Positions 22,869-31,914 of a DNA stretch of 64,000 bases are shown one piece after another. The notes under the pieces were generated by a model. It was not told the origin of the DNA. It searched no databases and saw only the letters and a list, made by a program, of their open reading frames with translations. Position 1 is the first letter of the stretch. Each line of letters opens with the position of its first letter. The stretch is from Mixta gaviniae (GTDB taxonomy: Bacteria; Pseudomonadota; Gammaproteobacteria; Enterobacterales; Enterobacteriaceae): contig NZ_CP026377.1 of NCBI RefSeq assembly GCF_002953195.1, positions 2,852,001 to 2,916,000 of the forward strand, read 5' to 3'. The position numbers and the translations under genes were made by a program.

Positions 22869-24266
22869 TTATTCACTCAACTTTTTATGCAGTCCTGACT
22901 TAATTATACCTACAGCAATAATTACGGTTATCAGGCATTTAACTGTAAGACCTACTGTAAATGACATATGACTATTTATATATGCAGCCAAGTAATTTAC
23001 AGCAAGCAGACCGGCGGTAAACACCATCAGATAACCAGCCGAAATAACATTATTCTTTACTATCCATGTTGACGTTATATAGTGCATGAGCGCTAGCAGA
23101 AAATAGGAAGCGATGGTGGCCCATGCAGATCCTACAATACCGAATTTTGGTATCAAGTAATAGTTTAGCAAGATATTGAAAATTACAGCAAAAAGCGTTG
23201 CACACGAAATTATAAGTGAGCGTTTTTTATAAAAGAGAAAATTTACATATATCAGATAAATATGAATCAGTGCATTACCGACGAAGATAAGGGGTAATAT
23301 ATTCACGCTGGCATAGTACTTTTTATCTGCGAGAATAAAAATAGCTTCTTGGGAAAAAAGAATTGACATGACGCTTATACAAAAAACAACTACTGTACTG
23401 GCATAAATATTGTTTTTTATTTTCTCGAGTTTTTTCTCTTCGATCAGCCTGTAAAGGCGGGGCTGCCATGATGAGTTCCAGGCCATTATGACAACAAGAA
23501 TGCCTGTACCGATGTTGTAGGCAAAAGAATATAAACCCGCTTCATAACTTCCCAACTCACGATTTATTATTAGCCTGTCAGCCTGAGATAATAATGAATT
23601 AGATAACACATGAATTATCAACGGTACCGAGAATAGCACCGCCTCTTTCAATAGGCTAACATCGAAATCACCTTTAGCAAGCTTTCTAAATTTATTAAGT
23701 ACGTAAGCAATCAGAATTAAACTAACAATAACTTGCGCATAAATTTTTGACAAGTATTGCTGCTGCGTTAATGTAATGGCAAAGATAAATATTAATGCTA
23801 TTTCACTCACCTTAGAAATAACATTGATTTTTACATAGCTTCCACTTTTCCTTGCCGCCTGAAGATAGCATGTGTAGATATATATATAGGACAGCAAGTT
23901 ACATATACCCATCACCCAAAAGAAATCACTTTCTTCAATGCCCAACAGGGTTGAAAGAGGTTTCATGTAAAAAGGGCTCAGGCTTAACAGGATAAGCTGA
24001 AAAGGAAGGAGGAAATAAAGAATACTTTTTAAATAGCTACCAAAATTATCTTGCGTAAGCATGTATCTGTTAGTTACTGCGTTTTGCAGATTCAGGCTAA
24101 TAAATACATAAAGTATCATAATCGCTGTATTAATAATGGAGAGCTTACCATACTGCTCAGGATCTAACACTCTGGATAACAGCGGCAGGGATATAAAAAG
24201 AAACCCTTTTACAAATAAATCCCCTAATGCATAGTTTGCAAAATCTTTAACGGTTTTAAATTTCAT
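22869..24266 (-). CDS. wzx: O-antigen flippase Wzx
   Basis: 465 residues with about 12-14 membrane helices, MOP superfamily (polysaccharide transport proteins). It opens with KTVKDFANYALGDLFVKGF and LPLLSRVLDPEQYGKLSI, a family hallmark. It should flip undecaprenyl-PP-linked O-units across the inner membrane. It overlaps the upstream transferase by 11 bases. Confidence 0.9.
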   Translation of the reverse strand: MKFKTVKDFANYALGDLFVKGFLFISLPLLSRVLDPEQYGKLSIINTAIMILYVFISLNLQNAVTNRYMLTQDNFGSYLKSILYFLLPFQLILLSLSPFYMKPLSTLLGIEESDFFWVMGICNLLSYIYIYTCYLQAARKSGSYVKINVISKVSEIALIFIFAITLTQQQYLSKIYAQVIVSLILIAYVLNKFRKLAKGDFDVSLLKEAVLFSVPLIIHVLSNSLLSQADRLIINRELGSYEAGLYSFAYNIGTGILVVIMAWNSSWQPRLYRLIEEKKLEKIKNNIYASTVVVFCISVMSILFSQEAIFILADKKYYASVNILPLIFVGNALIHIYLIYVNFLFYKKRSLIISCATLFAVIFNILLNYYLIPKFGIVGSAWATIASYFLLALMHYITSTWIVKNNVISAGYLMVFTAGLLAVNYLAAYINSHMSFTVGLTVKCLITVIIAVGIIKSGLHKKLSE

Positions 24267-25317
24267 TTTTTGCTACTGAGCTAATATAAGAATTAATTTG
24301 CTTTTTATACATGCCTTCTAAATCATAATCTTGTGCAGCATTATAAAAACTATTGTATTCAAGCTTCATTTTAAGCAGCGCTTTCTTTAATGAATCTTTG
24401 CTTGTTGCCTCGAATACTATTCCGTTTTCTTTTACTAAATCTTCTTTACATCCTACCCGATCGCTAATAATAACCGGTAATCCCAGCGACAGAGCTTCTT
24501 CGATGACCAATCCCCAGGGTTCAGCAAGCGAAGGTAAAATGAAAACGTCACACTGACGATAGTATGTTTCTAATTCGCGATTATTAACATATCCTAAGAA
24601 GGTAATGTTTTTCTTTGCTTTTTTTTGCAAGACGTCGCTATCCGGGCCACTTCCGACAATGAAAAGCCTTTCTCTTGTCTCATTGAATACATCAATGAGC
24701 AGGGAAAGGTTTTTCTCAGGCGCCAGTCTTCCTACATAAAGATATTTTAAACTTTCATGACTTTGGCTAACTGTTCGATGACTATTTTGATGTCTCTCAC
24801 GTGGCGGATTAGCTACACCAACACCATGAGTGATATAAATTTTTCCTGAGAAGCCGCAATGCGCTAAAATTTCTTTCTGTAATATTCCTGAAGGATAAGC
24901 AGCGCCCATTCGTGTGAGGAATAATTTCTTTAACCGGCCAGCCATGCCGCTCATACGCGTTTCAAGTATGCTGCTTTCAATGACAACCGCATTTTTTCTT
25001 TTTGGCGACAGTAAAGAAAGGAAAAAAAGCTCTTTTATTTCCCATCCCGGAAAAACCAACCGCTGATAATGACTTTTTTTTAGTTCACGATGAACAGCGT
25101 GTAATACCGTTAATTTATTTCTTTCCTCAAAATTCCCCTCAATAATAAATGCATGATCAAATTGACAATCATAATTATAAAAGTCGCTTTCGCGCATTGA
25201 GGATTTTTTAGAAATAAAGATAACTTTGATATTAATTTGACGCGCAAGTGAGTTAAACAGATTAACTTTATAAAAAGCAGGCACATTAGTGATAAATATT
25301 AAGTCATAATTTTTCAT
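24256..25317 (-). CDS. Glycosyltransferase family 4 protein
   Basis: 353 residues, GT-B. The C-terminal donor domain shows YLYVGRLAPEKNLSLLIDVF and the catalytic EX7E region SLAEPWGLVIEEALSLGLPV. The N-terminal half begins YDLIFITNVPAFYKVNLFN. Adds one O-unit sugar; donor unknown. ATGA overlap with the upstream glycosyltransferase gene, so tightly coupled. Confidence 0.83.
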   Translation of the reverse strand: MKNYDLIFITNVPAFYKVNLFNSLARQINIKVIFISKKSSMRESDFYNYDCQFDHAFIIEGNFEERNKLTVLHAVHRELKKSHYQRLVFPGWEIKELFFLSLLSPKRKNAVVIESSILETRMSGMAGRLKKLFLTRMGAAYPSGILQKEILAHCGFSGKIYITHGVGVANPPRERHQNSHRTVSQSHESLKYLYVGRLAPEKNLSLLIDVFNETRERLFIVGSGPDSDVLQKKAKKNITFLGYVNNRELETYYRQCDVFILPSLAEPWGLVIEEALSLGLPVIISDRVGCKEDLVKENGIVFEATSKDSLKKALLKMKLEYNSFYNAAQDYDLEGMYKKQINSYISSVAKNEI

Positions 25318-26453
25318 TTACTTACCTGCTCAATAACCTTCTGCCATTTCAGCAGAATTTCTTTCTCGCCATACTCTGCAATGCTTTCCGGTGCTTTTTG
25401 GCTCAACTGCTCTTGCATCGTCTCATTTTCGAGAAGCCTTTTTATTTCTCTGGCTAAGCAATCTACATCCTCAGCTTTTACTAAAATACCGTTCTTGCTT
25501 TGCAATATTGTTTTGGGACCGGCCGGGCAGTCGAAGCTAATGCATGCCATCCCGAATGCCAACGCCTCGACTAATACCATTCCCCACCCTTCATACCGCG
25601 AAGAAAGCACAAATATTTTCGCCTGATTATATTCATCAGCTATGTTCTTTTTAAAGGGTAGTATTTCAACGTTATCAAGGCGATTAGCATCAATATAGCT
25701 TTGTAGCGCTTCCCGGTCAGGCCCGTCACCGACAATCCTCAGCGTCCAGCCTTCAGTGACAATACGGCTCCATGCCTGCAGCAACAGATCGAAGCCCTTT
25801 TGGTACGTAAGACGGCCGACGCCAAGTACGCAATTTGCTCGCTGTTTAAACGGAACGACATCATTGGGGATTTCAACAATATTAGGAATGATAAAGTGCC
25901 TCGCCCCTGGCATCCAGCTATATTTAGCTTTATCTTCAGGTGTTAAGGTCACCACTGCATCAATTTTTTTATAAAGCAATTGCCTGATCTTTTTCAGGAT
26001 CGGATTAATAACATCATATTCAAAATGCTCAATAGCAATAATATTTTTATAGCCAGCCATTTTGGCGAGTAATGTCATTTTTACATCACAGCATATGGCT
26101 ACTGCATTTTCGTCAGCCAAAGCGACTTTTTTTAGCGTCTTTCTTTTTTTTAGCAGGTAATTGATATCAAAAAGCATGCCGGCCAGGAGAGATTTGGCGC
26201 GGTTATACATGCTTTCTTCATATTCATTATGCAATACCGTAACAGCTACGTTGTCAGCAGGCTTAAATGATATATCATGTTGAGAAACGTAAAGGCTAAC
26301 TAGCCTTACGTGATAAAGCGCCGACAAAGTGTTAGCCAAAGTAATGGATACGCGTTCAATTCCTCCACGTGACGTAATATCGCCTAATAAAACATGGACG
26401 TTTGGCTTGTTACTGGAAGAATTGCTTGAATACTCGCTCACTATTTCGGTCAT
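25314..26453 (-). CDS. Glycosyltransferase family 4 protein
   Basis: 379 residues, GT-B. N-terminal LLGDITSRGGIERVSITLAN (glycine-rich acceptor loop), then VLGVGRLTYQKGFDLLLQAW and the EX7E region SSRYEGWGMVLVEALAFGMA. Adds one O-unit sugar; donor unknown. The start at 26453 gives a 44-base overlap with the upstream gene. No later in-frame Met is near, so the true start may be a rarer codon slightly downstream. Confidence 0.83.
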   Translation of the reverse strand: MTEIVSEYSSNSSSNKPNVHVLLGDITSRGGIERVSITLANTLSALYHVRLVSLYVSQHDISFKPADNVAVTVLHNEYEESMYNRAKSLLAGMLFDINYLLKKRKTLKKVALADENAVAICCDVKMTLLAKMAGYKNIIAIEHFEYDVINPILKKIRQLLYKKIDAVVTLTPEDKAKYSWMPGARHFIIPNIVEIPNDVVPFKQRANCVLGVGRLTYQKGFDLLLQAWSRIVTEGWTLRIVGDGPDREALQSYIDANRLDNVEILPFKKNIADEYNQAKIFVLSSRYEGWGMVLVEALAFGMACISFDCPAGPKTILQSKNGILVKAEDVDCLAREIKRLLENETMQEQLSQKAPESIAEYGEKEILLKWQKVIEQVSK

Positions 26454-27561
26454 CCTTAAACAGATTTATTATTGCGTTGACGCTACTTCTGTGCCCGGCA
26501 TAGCGATCGTTACCTGCCAGCAACGTTTCTATTTCGTTTAACAGCTCGCTTTGCGTGGAACAATGGTAACCTGGCATCCAGTAATCTACAGGTTCAAGAG
26601 TAAACCCACCGCGCGATTTACTGTACGCATCTAAATCGGGCGTTAAAAAGCACATAGGCTTGTCCAGCAACATATAGTCGAAGTAAACTGAAGAATAGTC
26701 TGTTATGAGCATATCCATATGCGCTAAAAGGTGGTTGATATCCAGGCCATTGTTGCGTAATTCATCCGATTTGATAATACGAATGTTTTCGCTTAGCTGT
26801 AAATCCAGATAGATATTTTCTTCATAAGGATGAAGTTTGATGAAAAGCTGGCAATTATTTTGCTGCAAGAATATGTTCAATGCAGTTAAATCAAAATCTC
26901 TAACACGGAAAAAGTTATTATTTTCAATTGATTTCCCATCAGAATACTCATTTGCTTCCTGATTCTCCCTGAAGGTGGGAACGTAAAAAATCTTTCTTTT
27001 TCCAGATGCTAAAAATTTGAGCCCTGTTTTGGCGGCGGTTTGATCATATAAAAAATCATTTCGCGGCTGGCCCGTTATGTATACCTTATTGGCCTTTTCC
27101 CGAAAACATGCTGCTATTATTGCGCGCATAACTTCCGAGGTGGCGATTCTGTAAGATGAGTAATCCTCCATTCCCTGATGATCAAACTCGCCTAAATAAC
27201 AGATCTTTTTGAGTGGCATACCATGCCACAGACTGATGTAGATCTGATTGCCGCTTTTCGTGCCAATCATTTCGTTATGCGTAGTGACGATATATTTTGC
27301 GGTTGCGTACTGCCAGAGGGCGCTCGCCGTTCCCGCTTTGAAAATCTTTATTTCATCAGTCGCGGCAGGCTTTTGAGCTTCAACAAACCAAACAATTTTG
27401 TAATTTTTATGATTTTTTTGGATGTAATCACTCAGAGCTTTGGCATTACCTGAAAAATCAGGCCTGCTTTTAAAGATGATCTTTTCTTTGTCTTTAGGTA
27501 TCAGATAAATCAAACACGACAGGATTCTCTTGCTGATCCTTACAAGCATTTTTTTAAACAT
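26410..27561 (-). CDS. CDP-glycerol glycerophosphotransferase-like protein
   Basis: 383 residues with the glycerophosphotransferase domain of TagB/TagF proteins. Seen: YISLWHGMPLKKICYLGEF, GQPRNDFLYD, and the hallmark MLITDYSSVYFDYMLLDKPM near the C-terminus. It should move a glycerol-1-phosphate group from CDP-glycerol onto the O-unit. The cytidylyltransferase that makes CDP-glycerol is directly upstream with an 8-base overlap. The frame is open to 27588, but ATG 27561 has a GGGAAAG ribosome site. This is single-domain size, not a long polymerase. Confidence 0.85.
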   Translation of the reverse strand: MFKKMLVRISKRILSCLIYLIPKDKEKIIFKSRPDFSGNAKALSDYIQKNHKNYKIVWFVEAQKPAATDEIKIFKAGTASALWQYATAKYIVTTHNEMIGTKSGNQIYISLWHGMPLKKICYLGEFDHQGMEDYSSYRIATSEVMRAIIAACFREKANKVYITGQPRNDFLYDQTAAKTGLKFLASGKRKIFYVPTFRENQEANEYSDGKSIENNNFFRVRDFDLTALNIFLQQNNCQLFIKLHPYEENIYLDLQLSENIRIIKSDELRNNGLDINHLLAHMDMLITDYSSVYFDYMLLDKPMCFLTPDLDAYSKSRGGFTLEPVDYWMPGYHCSTQSELLNEIETLLAGNDRYAGHRSSVNAIINLFKDDRNSERVFKQFFQ

Positions 27562-27958
27562 TTTTCTTTCCCGATCTGACCACTTCAATTATCTCCGTCG
27601 TCGAGATAGATGGCGTTCTCGGTAAGTAGATGACTTCACAGGCATCTTTTACCCAATCAAATTTGCCAGCCCAATCATCACCCATGACCAGTACGTTAGC
27701 CTGATGATGCTTAATATATTCCAGCTTAAGCTCCAGTGATTCCTCGAGAAAAACTTCATCAACAAACTTCAGGCTTTGTATAATTTTAACTCTGTCTTCC
27801 TGTGAATAAACGGGATATCTCTGTTTTTTATTGAAATTTAATTGATCAGAAGATACGCCCACTACAAGGTAATCGCCATATCTGGCCGCACGTTCCAGGA
27901 TATTAATGTGTCCCACATGAAAAACATCGAAGGTACCAAATGTAATTACCTTTTTCAT
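27554..27958 (-). CDS. tagD: Glycerol-3-phosphate cytidylyltransferase (TagD/Gct-like)
   Basis: 134 residues, the size of Bacillus TagD. Makes CDP-glycerol from CTP and sn-glycerol-3-phosphate. Nucleotidyltransferase HxGH motif in FGTFDVFHVGHINILERA (residues about 6-23). The late signature reads RTPSISTTEI where TagD usually has RTxGISTT. An earlier ATG at 27970 overlaps the wecA stop, but the start at 27958 (MKKVITFGTFD) has the better ribosome site (GAGAGA). CDP-ribitol or FAD-type substrates are less likely given the partner gene. Confidence 0.88.
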   Translation of the reverse strand: MKKVITFGTFDVFHVGHINILERAARYGDYLVVGVSSDQLNFNKKQRYPVYSQEDRVKIIQSLKFVDEVFLEESLELKLEYIKHHQANVLVMGDDWAGKFDWVKDACEVIYLPRTPSISTTEIIEVVRSGKKNV

Positions 27959-27966
27959 TGATTCTC

Positions 27967-29022
27967 TCATCTGAATTTTACGCTTATATTTTTTTCTTTT
28001 AACAGGTATTTATTTAATGAACGGACATTTGTTACACGGCACATCAAAATAAAGATAAAATAATACAAAGCTATTTGAACTAAAAATAAGGTTTTATAAT
28101 AGTTCATTGCAATACCGATAAAAGCCATCAGTAGAGTAGTGCAAACTATAATAAATAAGCTCCCCCGGGCGCTTAAGCCTGCATCAATTAACACATGATG
28201 CAAATGCTCCCGGTCCGGCTTAAACGGGCTGTCCCCTCTTCTGATGCGTGCGATCATGACGCGCAGCATATCCATCAGCGGCACAGCGATCAGCCACAGC
28301 GCGGTGACCGGTTGCATTACCGCATTGTGGCCCTGCGTCGCGATAATCAACAGCCAGATAACGGTAAAGCCAATCAGCGTGCTGCCGGCGTCGCCCATAA
28401 AGACTTTAAATTTGCGTCCCCAGGGAATACCGAGGTTGAGCAGAATATAGGGCAGACAGGCGACCATCAGGCAAAGGCACCATAATGCCATCGCATCGTT
28501 GCCGCCCATCCAGAATACCGCCGCCAACGCGCCGAAAGTCACCGAGGAGAGCGCGCCTAAAAGACCGTCAATGCCGTCAACCATATTAAAGGCGTTGATC
28601 GCGCCTACCACCGCCAGCAGCGTGACGCCATAGCCCAACACGCCGAGAATCAGCTCGTAGCCGAACAGGATATTCCCCAGCGAATAGAGATAGAGGCCGT
28701 TGTACATCATAATGCTGGCCACCAGCGCCTGTAGCGCCATGCGCGGCATCACCGGCAGATCAAACTTATCATCCAGCACGCCGACCACAATCAGCAGCGT
28801 AGCGCACGCCATATAAATGGTGAAATCCGGCAGCCAGCCCGGCTGGAGAATATAGATAATCCACAATGAGAGATATACCGAAACGCCACCCACCAGCGGT
28901 ATATGCCCGTGATGATGTTTGCGCGCGTTAGGTTTATCAACCAGGCCGACTTTCTTGGCAACCTTGCGCGAGATAAAAAGCAGCGCCAGCGCGCCCAAAA
29001 AAACAAGCACGATTTCTTGCAT
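27967..29022 (-). CDS. wecA: Undecaprenyl-phosphate GlcNAc-1-phosphate transferase WecA
   Basis: 351 residues with about 11 membrane helices, polyprenyl-phosphate HexNAc-1-P transferase family. Seen: KKVGLVDKPNARKHHHGHIP, GVLDDKFDLP (first DD pair), NAFNMVDGIDGLLGALS, FMGDAGSTLIGF, and the carbohydrate-recognition HxHH region KPDREHLHHVLIDAG. It starts the O-unit on undecaprenyl phosphate. Since wecA normally lies in the enterobacterial common antigen locus, this may be an O-antigen-dedicated second copy. A GTG at 29049 is an alternative start. First gene after the JUMPstart. Confidence 0.9.
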   Translation of the reverse strand: MQEIVLVFLGALALLFISRKVAKKVGLVDKPNARKHHHGHIPLVGGVSVYLSLWIIYILQPGWLPDFTIYMACATLLIVVGVLDDKFDLPVMPRMALQALVASIMMYNGLYLYSLGNILFGYELILGVLGYGVTLLAVVGAINAFNMVDGIDGLLGALSSVTFGALAAVFWMGGNDAMALWCLCLMVACLPYILLNLGIPWGRKFKVFMGDAGSTLIGFTVIWLLIIATQGHNAVMQPVTALWLIAVPLMDMLRVMIARIRRGDSPFKPDREHLHHVLIDAGLSARGSLFIIVCTTLLMAFIGIAMNYYKTLFLVQIALYYFIFILMCRVTNVRSLNKYLLKEKNISVKFR

Positions 29023-29066
29023 GTTTGCACCAGTATTGAGATTGACCACAGATACCTGAAAATGTC

Positions 29067-29104
29067 CACGCTACCGCCCCTGGCTTTAAGCAACCAGACG
29101 CTTC
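29067..29104 (-). promoter_or_regulatory. JUMPstart with ops element (O-antigen operon)
   Basis: On the minus strand a JUMPstart-like sequence ends in TAAAGCCAGGGG followed by the ops core GGCGGTAGCGTG (29067-29078). ops pauses RNA polymerase and recruits RfaH, which suppresses Rho-dependent termination and helps translation of long polysaccharide operons. It lies only about 45 bases before the wecA start. Confidence 0.93.
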
Positions 29105-29206
29105 AGTGGCTCAGGACTCAAACAAGCATAGCCTGTGAGAGCAACCTGGTAATTTTTTCTCGCGACGCTAACCGAAACAGATGTAACCGTGCGCTAATAG
29201 TTTACG

Positions 29207-29235
29207 ATTCTCGTACTATCGTCGTGCGCAGACAA
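29207..29235 (-). promoter_or_regulatory. Candidate O-antigen operon promoter
   Basis: On the minus strand TTGTCT (29230-29235), a 17-base spacer and GAGAAT (29207-29212) lie about 100 bases before JUMPstart. The -10 is only a 4/6 match. The rest of the 29050-29577 gap shows no gene. Confidence 0.35.
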
Positions 29236-29454
29236 GCATAAAATTGCCTGTTTCACCGTTGACTTATGCCGTTAATCGCTTTGTCCACGCTGATTGTTTG
29301 CAAAGCAAGCAAAGCGCTTAAAATATCATCTCATGTCACTGTTATCATATCGAATGCGATATATCTTATTCATTCCGCCAGGCGATGCGCTTTGAAGTGA
29401 AAAAGTAGCCGGCTAATCATCTCTTCGTTTATCTCCCGTTGAACCGGGGCCTGA

Positions 29455-29484
29455 AACAGAAAAGGCTTCTGTTGCCAGAAGCCA
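29455..29484 (-). terminator. galE terminator
   Basis: Minus-strand hairpin GGCTTCTG-GCAA-CAGAAGCC followed by TTTTTCTGTTT, about 100 bases after the galE stop. It insulates galF-galE from the O-antigen operon that starts further on. Confidence 0.75.
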
Positions 29485-29577
29485 TTGTCGTTATCCACTT
29501 TGTTACTCGCGCAACCTGCTTTTTAACCGGGCCAGCAGGCGCCTCTGCGCGACAAAATACATTAGCGTAACTTCATT

Positions 29578-30591
29578 TTAACGATAACCGTTCGGATTTT
29601 TTGACTGCCAGTTCCAGGTGTCGCGCATCATCGCATCGATGCCGCGCGTCACGCGCCAGTCAAGTTCCTTATCTGCCAGCGACGCATCGGCCCAGAAGGC
29701 GGCCAGATCGCCGTCGCGACGCGGTTTAATCTCGTAAGGCACCGGTTTGCCGGACGCTTTTTCAAACGCCTGCACCATCTCCATAACGGAGAAGCCTTTG
29801 CCGGCGCCGAGGTTATAGGCTTTATAACCCTGTACGTGATCAAGATGATCGAGCGCTTTCAGGTGTCCTTCCGCCAGATCGACGACATGGATATAGTCGC
29901 GTACGCCGGTACCATCTTTAGTGTCATAATCGGCGCCGAAAATGCCGAGCTTCTCCAGGCGGCCAATGGCGACCTGCGCAATATAAGGCAGCAGGTTATT
30001 GGGAATGCCGTTAGGATCTTCGCCGATTTCGCCGGACTCATGGGCGCCTACCGGATTAAAGTAGCGCAGCGCAATGGCCTTCAGCTTGCTGTCCGCTTTG
30101 GCGTAATCCTGCATGATCTGCTCAACCATCAGCTTGGAGGTGCCATAAGGGCTGGTCGTGCCGCCGATCGGCGTGGTCTCAACATAGGGCACCGGCGCGT
30201 TGGCGCCATAGACGGTCGCAGAGGAGCTAAAGATAAAGTTATAGATGCCGGCATTGCGCATCTCTTCCAGCAGCACCACGGTGCCGGAGACATTGTTTTC
30301 ATAGTATTCCAGCGGCTTGCGGGTCGATTCGCCCACCGCTTTCAAACCGGCAAAATGGATAACAGCGCTGATGGCATGGCTGGTAAAGATATCGCGCAGG
30401 CAGGCGCGATCCAGAATATCGCCCTCAACGAAGGTCGCTTGCTTTCCGGCCAGCTTCTCGACGCGGCGAATCGATTCCCGCGAAGCGTTGCTGAGGTTGT
30501 CCATTACCACAACGTCGTCGCCGCGCTGCAGTAGCGCCAGCACCGTATGAGAGCCGATGTAGCCTGCTCCGCCCGTTACCAAAATAGCCAT
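29578..30591 (-). CDS. galE: UDP-glucose 4-epimerase GalE
   Basis: 337 residues, SDR epimerase that interconverts UDP-glucose and UDP-galactose with bound NAD. The NAD loop is ILVTGGAGYIGSHTVLALL. The active site is FSSSATVYGANAPVPY followed by SPYGTSKLMVEQ (YxxxK), then YFNPVGAHESGEIGEDPNG. The ams and wce loci of Erwinia and Pantoea end in galF-galE in the same way. It gives UDP-Gal for the exopolysaccharide and possibly for the O-antigen. 48 bases after galF. Confidence 0.96.
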   Translation of the reverse strand: MAILVTGGAGYIGSHTVLALLQRGDDVVVMDNLSNASRESIRRVEKLAGKQATFVEGDILDRACLRDIFTSHAISAVIHFAGLKAVGESTRKPLEYYENNVSGTVVLLEEMRNAGIYNFIFSSSATVYGANAPVPYVETTPIGGTTSPYGTSKLMVEQIMQDYAKADSKLKAIALRYFNPVGAHESGEIGEDPNGIPNNLLPYIAQVAIGRLEKLGIFGADYDTKDGTGVRDYIHVVDLAEGHLKALDHLDHVQGYKAYNLGAGKGFSVMEMVQAFEKASGKPVPYEIKPRRDGDLAAFWADASLADKELDWRVTRGIDAMMRDTWNWQSKNPNGYR

Positions 30592-30639
30592 GTGAACTCC
30601 TTGATGCCGCGCAGGCGCGCGGCGTGAAATAGTGAGGAA

Positions 30640-31536
30640 TTATTTTGCCAACAATTGCTTGATCGTGTCGCGGAACGCAGCGCCCTGCTGGTTATTGCGC
30701 AGGCCATAGGTGACAAAGGCCTGCATATAGCCCAGCTTACGGCCGCAGTCGAAGCTGTTGCCCGTCATCAGGCAGGCGTCAACCGGCTGTTTTTTGCTCA
30801 GGCTGGCGATCGCGTCGGTCAGCTGGATACGGCCCCATGCGCCCGGCTCCGTTTTCTCCAGTTCGGCCCAGATATCCGCAGACAGCACATAGCGCCCTAC
30901 CGCCGCCAGATCGGAGTCGAGCTGTTCCGGATGCTCCGGTTTTTCGATAAAGCTGGTGATGGCGCTGACGCTGCCTTCGTTTTCCAGCGGTTCTTGCGTC
31001 GAAATGGCGGAGTATTCAGACAGGTCGGCACCCGGCATATGCTTCGCCAGCACCTGGCTGTGGCCGGTTTCTTCAAAGCGCGCGACCATCGCGGCGAGAT
31101 TATAACGCAGGTGGTCAGCGGTGGAATCATCCATGATGACGTCCGGCAGCACAACCACGAAAGGATTGTCGCCGATCATAGGACGGGCGCAAAGTACGGA
31201 GTGGCCCAGGCCCAGCGGCTGCGCCTGACGCACGTTCATAATAGTCACGCCTGGCGGACAGATAGACTGCACTTCGCTCAGCAGCTGACGCTTCACGCGC
31301 TGTTCCAGCAGCGCTTCCAGCTCGTACGTCGTATCGAAATGGTTTTCGACGGCATTTTTCGACGCATGAGTGACCAGTACGATTTCCTTGATGCCCGACT
31401 TGACGATTTCATCAACGATGTACTGAATCATCGGCTTGTCAACGATCGGCAGCATCTCTTTAGGAATGGCTTTTGTAGCAGGGAGCATATGCATACCGAG
31501 ACCCGCAACGGGGATAACTGCTTTAAGCTTGGTCAT
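30640..31536 (-). CDS. galF: GalF, UTP-glucose-1-phosphate uridylyltransferase paralogue
   Basis: 298 residues. It carries the GalF-type N-terminus [20 protein letters not shown] (GalU has GTRM at the same place), so it is GalF and not GalU. Also [30 protein letters not shown], and [14 protein letters not shown]. coli GalF has weak activity of its own and is thought to modulate GalU and the UDP-glucose pool. It is the conserved flank of enterobacterial O-antigen/capsule loci. Confidence 0.93.
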   Translation of the reverse strand: MTKLKAVIPVAGLGMHMLPATKAIPKEMLPIVDKPMIQYIVDEIVKSGIKEIVLVTHASKNAVENHFDTTYELEALLEQRVKRQLLSEVQSICPPGVTIMNVRQAQPLGLGHSVLCARPMIGDNPFVVVLPDVIMDDSTADHLRYNLAAMVARFEETGHSQVLAKHMPGADLSEYSAISTQEPLENEGSVSAITSFIEKPEHPEQLDSDLAAVGRYVLSADIWAELEKTEPGAWGRIQLTDAIASLSKKQPVDACLMTGNSFDCGRKLGYMQAFVTYGLRNNQQGAAFRDTIKQLLAK

Positions 31537-31569
31537 ATTTTTTCCATATAATGATGTGAAGACATTACG

Positions 31570-31598
31570 CGATTATGCAATAAATGCATGATCGTCAA
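31570..31598 (-). promoter_or_regulatory. galF promoter
   Basis: On the minus strand TTGACG (31593-31598), a 17-base spacer and TAATCG (31570-31575) lie about 34 bases before the galF ATG. The spacing is good and the -10 moderate. Confidence 0.5.
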
Positions 31599-31914
31599 GT
31601 ATAATCTTAATCTGAAAAATTTGCTGTCAGGAAAAAGCTGATGAGGTAAAAACTAAAAACACGTAAGGTAGGCGATGCCAATAATTATTCCGCCGCGTGT
31701 TAACGTCTGTCACAGCAAATAAAAGCTTATGGCTTAATCAATTTCATTAATTACGGCAAGCATTATTCGCTGAGATTAATCTGATAAATATTGAGGCGCG
31801 CGCGCAAATGTAAGAAAGCGTTTTCTTTTATCTGAATTTAAATATTACATCTTCCATTTACCATGCCTTAATGAATAATGCAATTTGGCGTAATCATTCC
31901 TATAAGGGTCAGAA
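31599..31914. other. AT-rich divergent intergenic region, galF / amsF-like gene
   Basis: AT-rich, no gene seen. It must hold the promoter of the plus-strand amsF-like gene; a TAAGGG ribosome site is at 31902-31907. I see no convincing -35/-10 pair for that gene. Confidence 0.5.
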
